The translations under genes were made by a program, and so were the position numbers. Below the pieces are notes generated by a model that was not told the DNA's origin, did not search any database, and saw nothing but the letters and a program-made list of their open reading frames with translations. From DATEOR01 sp035698665 (GTDB lineage: Bacteria > Actinomycetota > Thermoleophilia > Gaiellales > Gaiellaceae), in NCBI GenBank assembly GCA_035698665.1, contig DASSBN010000034.1:1-36681 (forward strand): DNA of 36,681 nt, in the 5' to 3' direction. Positions 22,174 through 28,927 of this stretch are shown in pieces (position 1 is the first letter of the stretch; the number at the start of each line of letters is the position of its first letter).

Positions 22174-22820
22174 GCTCCACGACGGCTACCGTACGCGGTG
22201 CTTTGCGAGCGAGCCCAGTCGCGACCGGCAGCGCCGTCCTCGACCCCGAGTCTCAGGAGCTCCTGCACTCTCTGAAGAGCAGCGGGCGGGCGTACGACGA
22301 CGCGTGCGCCCGCCTGCACGCGCTCCTTCTCCGTGGGGCGCGCTACGAGGTTTCCCGGCGGCGCCGGGGGCTCACCGGAGCCGAAGCCGATGCCCTCGCG
22401 ACTGAGGCGGCGGACGATGCGCTTCTCGCTGTGCTTCGGCGGCTCGACGACTTCCGCGGCCTGAGCAAGTTCACGACCTGGGCCTACAAGTTCGCGCTCT
22501 ACGAGGCGGCGGTGAAGGTACGAAAGCACGCGTGGCGCGACCGGGAGCTTCCGCTCGAGCCCGACGTGCTCGGCTCGCTGCACGGAGGCTCCCCGGGCCC
22601 GGAAGAGGACGTCGAGATGCGCGAGCGCCTCGAGAAGATCGCCGAAGGCATGAACGACGTCCTCACCCCACACCAAAGGCGTGTCCTCGTGGCCCTGGCG
22701 GTGAACGGCGTTCCCATCGACGTTCTCGCCGAGCGGCTGTCGACGACGAGAGGCGCCCTGTACAAGACGTTGCACGACGCGCGCGCCAAGCTGCGCAAAC
22801 ATCTGGAGGAAACGAGCTGA
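22170..22820 (+). CDS. ECF-type RNA polymerase sigma factor
   Basis: A 216-residue sigma-70-family protein. Region 2 is at about 40-130 (ACARLHALLLRGARYEVSR; EAADDALLAVLRRLDDFRG; SKFTTWAYKFALYEAAVKVR, the -10 recognition helix) and region 4 at about 160-213 (LTPHQRRVLVALAVNGVPIDV; AERLSTTRGALYKTLHDAR). The GTG overlaps the preceding stop (GTGA) and its own TGA overlaps the next ATG (TGATG), the classic arrangement of a sigma/anti-sigma pair. An N-terminal extension of about 35 residues precedes region 2. Target promoters are not identifiable here. Confidence 0.9.
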   Translation: MSSTTATVRGALRASPVATGSAVLDPESQELLHSLKSSGRAYDDACARLHALLLRGARYEVSRRRRGLTGAEADALATEAADDALLAVLRRLDDFRGLSKFTTWAYKFALYEAAVKVRKHAWRDRELPLEPDVLGSLHGGSPGPEEDVEMRERLEKIAEGMNDVLTPHQRRVLVALAVNGVPIDVLAERLSTTRGALYKTLHDARAKLRKHLEETS

Positions 22821-23059
22821 TGGAAGACCCGAAGACGAACGAGCTGCTCGGCCGCCTGCTCGGCCCCGCCGGTCCGGAGATCGGCTGCGACGCCTGCTTC
22901 GAAGAGCTCGACCGCTTTGTCGATCTCGAGGCCGCGGGCCAGGATGCCGACGCCGCCGTGCCCGGCCTGCGGGCTCACCTCGAAGGCTGTCCGGCCTGCC
23001 GCGAGGAGCACGAGAGCCTGCTCGCGCTCGTCCGCGAGGACGCGGGCTCCGCAGGCTAG
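22820..23059 (+). CDS. Zinc-finger (ZAS-type) putative anti-sigma factor
   Basis: A 79-residue soluble protein with the H-x3-C-x2-C zinc anti-sigma signature in AHLEGCPACREEHESL (His about 53, Cys 57 and 60), plus an upstream CDACFEELDRFVDLE in which two further cysteines may complete the site. No membrane segment, so a redox- or metal-sensing cytoplasmic anti-sigma factor is more likely than a membrane one; this is inference. Its ATG overlaps the sigma stop, giving coupled synthesis. Its TAG stop interlocks with the convergent metalloprotease gene in CTAG (23056-23059). Confidence 0.82.
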   Translation: MEDPKTNELLGRLLGPAGPEIGCDACFEELDRFVDLEAAGQDADAAVPGLRAHLEGCPACREEHESLLALVREDAGSAG

Positions 23060-24717
23060 CCGAGCCGCGCGCGGAAGCGGTACGGGCGGAGGTCGTCCTT
23101 GGAGAAGCCGCCGCAGGAATAGACCGACTCCGGGAAGTCCTTCGGCGCGCAGTCGAAGCGGAGGCTCGCGTTCGAGAGGACGAGATCGACCTTCCAGACC
23201 TCCGAACGGCCGAAGTCGACTGTGACGTGTCCGTCTCCCTGGCCGTTCAGCCCGATCGGGTGGACCTCCTTCGATCCGCCCTTCGCATAGACGATCGCGG
23301 TCGCGGCGGGGCTGGTCGCCGGCCACGGGAGCTCGACACGGATGTGCAGCCTGGCCGTCGAGCCGACCCCCGTGGGGCGGAACCGGTAGTAGCGGGTCGA
23401 CAGATGATGGAGCCGGGTCGTGTCCCACCCCGTCGAGTGGAGATGCCTGCCGAAGTGGAACGTCGTGGCCGGTTGAACCACCGGATAGCCGAGGTCTGCC
23501 TCCTCGTAGTCGCGGAGGTCGTTCGTCGTGCCGAAGCTCGCGAAGGTGCTCCGGAAATCGTGGCCGTGCGCGGCGAGCGCCCGGCGGACAGCCTGGAAGG
23601 AGTACTCGTCCCCGAACGCCGGCGTGGGGCCGCCGTCCGCCCGCTCCCAGATCTCACGGATGATCGTCGGATCGTTCGCGAAGACCTTCTCGGTGAGGAA
23701 GCGCCAGAAGAGCCAGGCGCCGTACTCGAAGCCTCCTGCACCGGTGTCGAGCGGAACGCGGGGCCTGCCGAGGGCGCTGCGGCCGAGGTAGTTGATCCGG
23801 TCGATGACGTCCGGATAGACCTGCCCCTCCATCCACATCGCCGACCCCTCCATGAGCGCGAGGTCCTCGAACCAGTCGTAGGCGAACTGCACCGCGTGGA
23901 AGAACTCGTGCGCCGCGGTGACCTCGAGGAACTCGAGCGAGGTCTGGTTGAAGCCGTACTGCGCCTGGAGGTAGTCGTCGTCCAGCACGCAGTAGGCCGA
24001 GACCGCCCAGGGGTCCGTGAACGCGAAGGCATGCGGATCGTCGCTGGTGCAGTAGCCGAAGAGCCCGAGGCTCCCGATGTCCGCGATGTAGATGTCGAGC
24101 TCCGGGCCGCCGCCGTCGTTGAGCGTGGTCGAGCTGTCGTCAAGCGGGGTCCGGTAGCCGAGGTCGCCCGTCTCCGTGTCCCAGACGTAGTCGAGCACCT
24201 CGATCGTGCGGTCGACCTGGTCAGGGCGCCCGTTTGCCGGGTTGGTGTCGGCGGAGGGAGGCGCGTCGGGGTTCGAGGGGTTGGCGTCCCAGTGGAAGCA
24301 GAGCGGCCGGCCCGCCTCGCAGAACTGAGTCGGCTCCGCGTCGAACTCCCAGTTCGGCTCGCCGAAGAAGGTCGGCGCGCCGTCGGGCCGCGAGAGAATG
24401 GCCTTCGCCTGAGCACGGTCCGAGCCGGATAGGAAGCGGGTGCGCGCCAGGAGGTCGCGGAGGATGAACGTCGCGGCATGCGGGTTCGGGCGGGCGACGT
24501 GCCCGAACTCGGCGCGCACGCGGCCCAACGTGAAGAGGGAGCGTGCCCGCTGGAGTGCGTACTCCGACTTGGTCAGCCGGCCCTCGACGAGCGCCCGCGA
24601 GAGTGCGTCGTGCTTGGCAGGGGTGAGCGGCGGGAGCGGCTGCGGCGAGGCGTATGCGGCTGCCGACCACGCGCAGGTGGCGAGCAGAAGGACGAGTGCA
24701 AGCTTGGCGATGCGCAT
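23056..24717 (-). CDS. Secreted HExxH metalloprotease-like protein
   Basis: A 553-residue exported protein. Signal peptide at 1-23 (RIAKLALVLLLATCAWSAAA, cleavage near AYA-SP). A zinc motif H270-E271-F-F-H274 (VTAAHEFFHAVQFAYDW) is followed by LMEGSAMWMEGQVY, whose Glu (about 290 or 297) may be the third ligand. The ELDIYIADIGSLGLFGYC and YCVLDDDYL segments precede it, a layout I associate with MXAN_6640-type putative metalloproteases in soil bacteria. The C-terminal third is beta-rich. Several cysteines (about 133, 140, 223, 243) suggest disulfides. Substrate unknown. No Shine-Dalgarno is obvious before the ATG. Confidence 0.78.
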   Translation of the reverse strand: MRIAKLALVLLLATCAWSAAAYASPQPLPPLTPAKHDALSRALVEGRLTKSEYALQRARSLFTLGRVRAEFGHVARPNPHAATFILRDLLARTRFLSGSDRAQAKAILSRPDGAPTFFGEPNWEFDAEPTQFCEAGRPLCFHWDANPSNPDAPPSADTNPANGRPDQVDRTIEVLDYVWDTETGDLGYRTPLDDSSTTLNDGGGPELDIYIADIGSLGLFGYCTSDDPHAFAFTDPWAVSAYCVLDDDYLQAQYGFNQTSLEFLEVTAAHEFFHAVQFAYDWFEDLALMEGSAMWMEGQVYPDVIDRINYLGRSALGRPRVPLDTGAGGFEYGAWLFWRFLTEKVFANDPTIIREIWERADGGPTPAFGDEYSFQAVRRALAAHGHDFRSTFASFGTTNDLRDYEEADLGYPVVQPATTFHFGRHLHSTGWDTTRLHHLSTRYYRFRPTGVGSTARLHIRVELPWPATSPAATAIVYAKGGSKEVHPIGLNGQGDGHVTVDFGRSEVWKVDLVLSNASLRFDCAPKDFPESVYSCGGFSKDDLRPYRFRARLG

Positions 24718-24789
24718 GGGATCCAGATGCCGGGCCCCGTGACGGCGACCGGGCGCTAGTGCTCTATCGGCACCTTCCTGCGCCCTCGT

Positions 24790-24795
24790 TACACT
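24790..24795 (+). promoter_or_regulatory. Leaderless-type -10 box (TACACT) for thyX
   Basis: TACACT ends 8 nt before the GTG at 24804. There is no Shine-Dalgarno between them. The same hexamer precedes the tRNA-Thr hairpin. Confidence 0.5.
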
Positions 24796-24803
24796 CGACC
24801 GAC

Positions 24804-25511
24804 GTGAGCACCGTGGAGCACTCCGTGACGGAAGAGTCGATTCAGGTCCTCGACCACGGGTTCGTCCGCCTCGACGACGCGATGGCGAGCGACCTCTCGG
24901 TGGTCAACGCGGCCCGCGTCAGCTTCGCCCGCCGCAAGGACGTTATGGAGGAGAGCGACGCGGGGCTCATCCGCTTCCTCATGCGCGAGCGGCACGGGAC
25001 GCCCTTCGAGCACAACGCGTTCCGTTTCCACATCCGCGCGCCGATCTTCGTCGCGCGCGAATGGTTCCGGCACCGGATCGGCTCCTTCAACGAGTTCAGC
25101 ATGCGCTACGCGAAGGCGACCGACGAGTTCTACGTCCCGGCCCCGGAGGACGTCCGCTCGCAGGTCGGAAAACCGGGCGCGTACTCCTTCGAGCCGGTGG
25201 ACGACGAGCTCGCGCAGGCGACACGCGACGAGCTGGCGGCTGTCTATGCCGCCGCGTATGCCGCGTACGAGCGGCTCGTCGAGCAAGGCGTCGCGCGCGA
25301 GCTGGCGCGGGCGGTCATGCCCGTCGGGGCCTACACCGAGTTCTACTGGACGGTCAACGCGCGCGCCCTCATGAACTTCGTCTCGCTACGGGCGGCCGAG
25401 ACGGCGCAGCGCGAGATCAGGCGCTATGCGGACGCGGTCGAGCAGCTCTTCGCCGAGCGCATGCCGGTCACGCACGAGGCCTTCGTGGCCTCGGACCGAA
25501 CAGCACCCTAA
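24804..25511 (+). CDS. thyX: FAD-dependent thymidylate synthase
   Basis: A 235-residue flavoenzyme making dTMP from dUMP with methylene-tetrahydrofolate and NADPH. The ThyX motif R-H-R-x7-S is R89-H90-R91 to S99 (FRHRIGSFNEFSMRY). ERHGTPFEHNAFRFHI and the C-terminal LMNFVSLRAAETAQREIRRYA are also diagnostic. The product feeds thymidylate kinase (tmk, 9.3 kb). Two further GTG codons follow shortly, but the GTG at 24804 fits the leaderless-type spacing. The palindrome doublet starts 48 bp after the stop. Confidence 0.95.
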   Translation: MSTVEHSVTEESIQVLDHGFVRLDDAMASDLSVVNAARVSFARRKDVMEESDAGLIRFLMRERHGTPFEHNAFRFHIRAPIFVAREWFRHRIGSFNEFSMRYAKATDEFYVPAPEDVRSQVGKPGAYSFEPVDDELAQATRDELAAVYAAAYAAYERLVEQGVARELARAVMPVGAYTEFYWTVNARALMNFVSLRAAETAQREIRRYADAVEQLFAERMPVTHEAFVASDRTAP

Positions 25512-25559
25512 GTCGCGACAGCCGACCGCCGCCGACCGCAAGCGCAGCGTCGAAGACGG

Positions 25560-25582
25560 CCAAGTAACAGACTGTTACTTGG
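25560..25582. repeat. 23-bp perfect palindrome, copy 3
   Basis: Identical over 23 bases to the copies at 1591, 2018 and 25703, with A at the centre on the plus strand. It lies 48 bp after the thyX stop. Confidence 0.95.
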
Positions 25583-25702
25583 GCATTGGGGCGCACCTGC
25601 GCGCAACTCCGGTGACGCTGCGGCGACGCGGCAACGAGGTCTCCAATGCCTTCTCCAGTGCGTTCCCGACCGCCCATCTCACTACGAAGCGAGAGAACGA
25701 AG

Positions 25703-25725
25703 CCAAGTAACAGACTGTTACTTGG
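25703..25725. repeat. 23-bp perfect palindrome, copy 4
   Basis: Identical to the other three copies. It forms a doublet with copy 3 around a 120-bp non-coding spacer. Confidence 0.95.
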
Positions 25726-25806
25726 GGCCTTAAGGCACAGAGTGTTGCTCGGCTGCGCGGTTCTGTTCGGTGTCCCCGGTCGCCGGTCTGGGCCCAGCCC
25801 GAGTCG

Positions 25807-26400
25807 TTAGGTCTCGGCCGAGAGCAGCCATGGCGAGCCCTGTCCAACCTTGGTGACGACCCACTCGTCGTACTCCGAGAGGTCGTAGCTCGCCGTCAGG
25901 TCGACCGTGGTCCGGCCGTTCACGTTGAACGTCCCGCAAGCGCCCGCGTACTCGCCGTCTCGCGCGAGCCAGAGGATGTAGTAGTCGTTGCCCGCGAGGT
26001 GGGGAAGCCCGTCCACGGTGAGGCGCATCTTCCAATTGCCGCTGGACTCGTTGCGTGGCCCGAGCTCGATCTTCCCCGAAGCCTGTGGCGCGCTCTTTCC
26101 GGGCGTCATCTGGAATGAGGCCCGCGCGTCGAAGCCACCCCGGTCGACCCAGCGCCCGACGCCGAAGAAGAGGGCGGCGAGCGTCGCGGCGAGAGCGACA
26201 GCGGCGACGAGGCGCCGGCGCGTCCAGATCGGCGTGGTCGTCCCGATCCGCTCGACGGCGCGCGTGAGCGAGCCGGGCACCTCCGTGGCCGGCCCCGGCA
26301 CGGAGCGCAGGAGACCGTCCACCCGGGCGAGCTCGAGCTCCTCCTCGGGCGTGAGATCGTCACCGACGAGCTCGCGGAAATCGGGCCGTTCCTCGCTCAT
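25807..26400 (-). CDS. RskA-like membrane anti-sigma factor
   Basis: A 197-residue protein. The N-terminal cytoplasmic part (about 1-60) carries the sigma-binding region, without an H-x3-C-x2-C zinc motif. One membrane segment at about 63-83 (LVAAVALAATLAALFFGVGRW) leads to an extracytoplasmic RskA-type domain: MRLTVDGLPHLAGNDYYILW, then AGACGTFNVNGRTTVDL and DEWVVTKVG. RskA-type factors are released by regulated proteolysis to free SigK-like sigma factors. The ATG overlaps the sigma stop in ATGA (26397-26400), confirming the pair. Confidence 0.87.
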   Translation of the reverse strand: MSEERPDFRELVGDDLTPEEELELARVDGLLRSVPGPATEVPGSLTRAVERIGTTTPIWTRRRLVAAVALAATLAALFFGVGRWVDRGGFDARASFQMTPGKSAPQASGKIELGPRNESSGNWKMRLTVDGLPHLAGNDYYILWLARDGEYAGACGTFNVNGRTTVDLTASYDLSEYDEWVVTKVGQGSPWLLSAET

Positions 26401-26939
26401 GCGCGCACCTCCTCGAGGAGGCCCGAGAGGCGGGCGAGGCCCGTGCGCGTTCGCGTCTTGACGGTGCCGAGGGGCACGTCGAGGTAGCTCGCGATCTCCG
26501 TCTGGGAAAGGCCGCTCCAGTAGGCGAGCTCGATGACCACGCGCTCGCGCTCGGGGAGGAGCTCCAGCGCGGAATGCACCCGCCACGTGAGCCACGACTC
26601 CTCGGCGCGCTCGGCGGGGCCGGCGCGCGTGTCGGCTTCGTCCGGGACCTCGACCGCGTTCTCGCGCTTCTGCCGCGCGCGGTCGATGATCGCGTGGCGC
26701 GCGACGGCGTAGAGCCAGGCGGACGCCGTGCCGCGCTCGGCCTTGTAGCTCTTCGCCGAGCGCCAGACGGCCGCGAAGGTCTCCTGCGCCGCGTCCTCGG
26801 CGCGGCCGTTGTCTCCAAGCTGACGAAGCGCCATCGCGAAGACCGGCCGGGCGAAACGCTTGTAGAGCTGCTCGAAGGCCTCGCGGTCTCCGCGTCCGAC
26901 GCGCTCGATGAGGCGGCTGTCGCTTTCGGCTGTGGCCAT
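26397..26939 (-). CDS. ECF sigma factor, SigK-like
   Basis: A 180-residue sigma factor. Region 2: SRLIERVGRGDREAFEQLYKRF, LGDNGRAEDAAQETFAAVWR and ASAWLYAVARHAIIDRARQK; region 4: ALELLPERERVVIELAYW and LSQTEIASYLDVPLGTVKTR. The partner RskA-like protein is translated from the next gene with ATGA overlap. An ATG at 26951 would add four residues, but a TAGCGT -10-like hexamer ends 1 nt before it, so the ATG at 26939 is more likely to be on the mRNA. Neither start has a Shine-Dalgarno. Confidence 0.9.
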   Translation of the reverse strand: MATAESDSRLIERVGRGDREAFEQLYKRFARPVFAMALRQLGDNGRAEDAAQETFAAVWRSAKSYKAERGTASAWLYAVARHAIIDRARQKRENAVEVPDEADTRAGPAERAEESWLTWRVHSALELLPERERVVIELAYWSGLSQTEIASYLDVPLGTVKTRTRTGLARLSGLLEEVRA

Positions 26940-26979
26940 GGCCGCAGGCATAACGCTAGGGGATACGGGCGAACGCCGC

Positions 26980-27639
26980 CTACGGATTCAGCATGCGGCC
27001 ACCGTCGACGAAGAGAGTCGATCCGGTGACGAACTCGGCGCCCACCAGGTAGAGCACCGCGCCGGCGATGTCCTCCGGCGACCCGATTCGTCCGAGGAGC
27101 GTCTCGGCCGCACGCCGTTCCTCCTGGCCGGTCCCGACGGCGACCGGTCCGGGCGCGATCCCGCAGACGCGGATGTCCGGCGCGAGTGCGCGGGCGAACA
27201 CGCGGGTGAGCATCGCCTGTGCCGCCTTGGCCGCGCAGTGCGGCCCGAATGACGGCCAGGGCAGGTACGCGCCGACGTCCTCGATCATCACGACGAGGCC
27301 GAGGCTCGAGGCATGCAGGTGCGGGACGGCGGCCTGGGTGACGAAGAAGGTCCCCTTTGCCGTCGAGTCGAGCGCCGCGTCCCAGTCCGCCTCCGATACG
27401 TCCTCGACGGGACGCGGCGCGAATCCATCCGAGGCGGCGTTCACGAGGAGATCCAGCCCGCCGAGCTCTTTCGCGGCCCGCTCGACCAGCGCGCGCGCCT
27501 CGCCCGGGCGGGACACGTCTCCGTCCTTTCGGCCCGCGGCGAGCACGGCGAACCCCTCGGCCTCGAGCCGCGCTGCAATCGCGCCGCCGACGCGGCCGGT
27601 CCCGCCGGTGATCAGCGCCGCACGCGCCTTTTCCGTCAC
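26980..27639 (-). CDS. Short-chain dehydrogenase/reductase
   Basis: A 219-residue SDR. NAD(P) motif TGGTGRVGGAIA (TGxxxGxG type) at about 11-22, DLLVNAASDG (NNAG equivalent, here NAAS), and the C-terminal RIGSPEDIAGAVLYLVGAEFVTGSTLFVDGG-type segment. The usual YxxxK is replaced: the region reads GPHCAAKAAQAMLTR, with His-Cys where Tyr is expected but the Lys kept (CAAKAA). The Ser position is also altered (VVMIEDVGAY). Such a protein may bind nucleotide without classic oxidoreductase chemistry, or use another residue. Start GTG with TATCTT 7 nt upstream. Confidence 0.82.
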   Translation of the reverse strand: MTEKARAALITGGTGRVGGAIAARLEAEGFAVLAAGRKDGDVSRPGEARALVERAAKELGGLDLLVNAASDGFAPRPVEDVSEADWDAALDSTAKGTFFVTQAAVPHLHASSLGLVVMIEDVGAYLPWPSFGPHCAAKAAQAMLTRVFARALAPDIRVCGIAPGPVAVGTGQEERRAAETLLGRIGSPEDIAGAVLYLVGAEFVTGSTLFVDGGRMLNP

Positions 27640-27646
27640 ATGGGGA

Positions 27647-27656
27647 AAGATACGAT
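27647..27656. promoter_or_regulatory. Divergent overlapping -10 boxes for the SDR and second SOD genes
   Basis: Minus-strand TATCTT (27652 to 27647) ends 7 nt before the SDR GTG; plus-strand TACGAT (27651-27656) precedes the SOD ATG by 39 nt. Both share the T-A pair at 27651-27652, as at 9331-9340. Confidence 0.5.
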
Positions 27657-27695
27657 CTCGTCCAACCCGCCCGAAGGAGACGCGAAGGGAGACCC

Positions 27696-28316
27696 ATGGC
27701 GACACTGGCCCAAAACCACGAGGAGATCGCGGCCCGGGAGCTCAAGCCGGAGCTCCTCGAGATGGACGGCATCTCCAGGGCTTCCGTCGAAGCGCACTAC
27801 AAGCTCTACCAGGGATACGTGGCGAAGCGGAACGAGATTCTCGGCAAGCTCGCCGAGGTCGACCTTTCGACCGCGAACCAGGTCTACTCGGACGTCCGCG
27901 CGCTCAAGATCGACCTCACCTTCGCGATCGGGGGCGTCAAGAACCACGAGATCTACTTCGAGCACCTCGGGGGCGGGGGCGGCGACCCGACGGGAGCGAT
28001 CGCGGCGCTGATCGAGCGCGACTTCGGATCGGTCGACGAGTGGCGCTCCGACCTGAAGGCCACGGGCATGGGCGGCCGCGGCTGGGCGTGGACGGCCTAC
28101 GACTGGGACGAGCAGCGTCTCTTCAACTACATCGGCGACGCGCAGAACACGTTCCCGGTCTGGAACGCGACGCCGCTCGTCGCGCTCGACGTCTACGAGC
28201 ACGCCTACTTCCTCGACTACCAGATCGACAGGGCCTCCTACATCGAGGCGTTCTTCGCGAACCTCGACTGGGACGTCATCTCGGGCTGGGTGTCGAAGTA
28301 CCAGATCCAGACCTGA
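27696..28316 (+). CDS. Divergent Fe/Mn-family superoxide dismutase
   Basis: A 206-residue member of the Fe/Mn SOD fold. The four metal ligands are present: H34 (VEAHYKLYQGYV), H84 (GGVKNHEIYFEHL), D165 and H169 (LDVYEHAYFLDYQ). Differences from the gene at 13390 are large: the first helix lacks the HHxKHH pattern and is one residue shorter, the second ligand motif is VKNHEIYF rather than HANHSLFW, and the conserved Trp before the last His is Tyr (167). Y41 probably serves as gateway Tyr. Activity and metal are therefore uncertain. ATG with GAAGGGAG. The TGA overlaps the plsY start region (CTGA), giving a coupled pair. Confidence 0.88.
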   Translation: MATLAQNHEEIAARELKPELLEMDGISRASVEAHYKLYQGYVAKRNEILGKLAEVDLSTANQVYSDVRALKIDLTFAIGGVKNHEIYFEHLGGGGGDPTGAIAALIERDFGSVDEWRSDLKATGMGGRGWAWTAYDWDEQRLFNYIGDAQNTFPVWNATPLVALDVYEHAYFLDYQIDRASYIEAFFANLDWDVISGWVSKYQIQT

Positions 28317-28927
28317 GTGACTATCTCCTGATCCCGGCGGGCTACGTCCTCGGCTCGATGCCGTGGGGGTACTGGCTACCGCGGGTGTTCGCTGGAGTCG
28401 ACATCCGCACGCTCGGGAGCGGGAACACGGGCGCGACGAACGTCTGGCGCACCCTCGGCTTCAAGCTCGGGCTCGGCGTTGCGATCCTCGACATCGCCAA
28501 GGGCGCGGTCGCCGCGCTCCTCGGCCGCTGGCTCGGAAACGACCTCATCGCCGTCCTCGCGGGCTGTGCGGCGATGGCCGGCCACTGGCGCCCGCTCTTC
28601 ATGGGCTTCCAGCGCGGCGGGAAGATCGTCGCGACGACGGGCGGGGTCGGCCTCGCGGTCGCGCCGCTCGCCACCCTCTCTGCGGCGGCCGTGTGGATCG
28701 CGGTCTTCCTGGTGACGCGCTACGCCTCGCTCGCCTCGATGATCTCGGCGGCGACGCTGCCGATGTTCGCGCTCCTCTTCGGCGCGTCCTGGCCGGTCGT
28801 CGCGTTCACCACCGGAGGCGCGCTCGCGATCGTCCTCCTCCACCGCGGCAACATCGCGCGGCTCGCGCACGGTCAGGAGTCGAAGATGAGCCTGCGCCCT
28901 AGGCGACCGCGCGCAGCCAATCCCTGA
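28313..28927 (+). CDS. plsY: Glycerol-3-phosphate acyltransferase PlsY, apparent CTG start
   Basis: A 204-residue integral membrane enzyme that transfers acyl from acyl-phosphate to glycerol 3-phosphate, the first step of phospholipid synthesis. All three family motifs are visible: GSMPWGYWL then IRTLGSGNTGATNVWR (motif 1), GHWRPLFMGFQRGGKIVATTGG (motif 2) and LLHRGNIARL (motif 3). Five hydrophobic segments. No ATG, GTG or TTG is in frame before the first membrane segment; the nearest, an ATG at 28358, would delete that segment. The CTG at 28313 overlaps the SOD TGA in CTGA, matching the GTGA/ATGA couplings elsewhere. The 3' end overlaps folE2 by 29 bp. Confidence 0.85.
   Translation: MSDYLLIPAGYVLGSMPWGYWLPRVFAGVDIRTLGSGNTGATNVWRTLGFKLGLGVAILDIAKGAVAALLGRWLGNDLIAVLAGCAAMAGHWRPLFMGFQRGGKIVATTGGVGLAVAPLATLSAAAVWIAVFLVTRYASLASMISAATLPMFALLFGASWPVVAFTTGGALAIVLLHRGNIARLAHGQESKMSLRPRRPRAANP

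Larger units (their letters stand above)
25512..25806. other. Non-coding region between thyX and the anti-sigma gene, with a palindrome doublet
   Basis: About 295 bp without a supportable gene between convergent genes. It holds two 23-bp palindromes (25560, 25703) separated by 120 bp. Inside that spacer GGCATTGG (25582-25589) faces CCAATGCC (25643-25650), so the spacer can fold back on itself. Right after the second copy is a 10-bp palindrome GCCTTAAGGC (25727-25736). The remainder (25737-25806) shows nothing I recognise. Confidence 0.7.

Noticed and set aside
26940..26951. ATG at 26951 as start of the SigK-like gene
   Set aside because: A TAGCGT -10-like hexamer ends one base before it, so this codon would probably not be transcribed; the ATG at 26939 fits better, though the point is not settled.
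28230..28330. Frameshift fusion of SOD and PlsY
   Set aside because: Both proteins are complete with normal ends; the CTGA junction matches the other coupled gene pairs.
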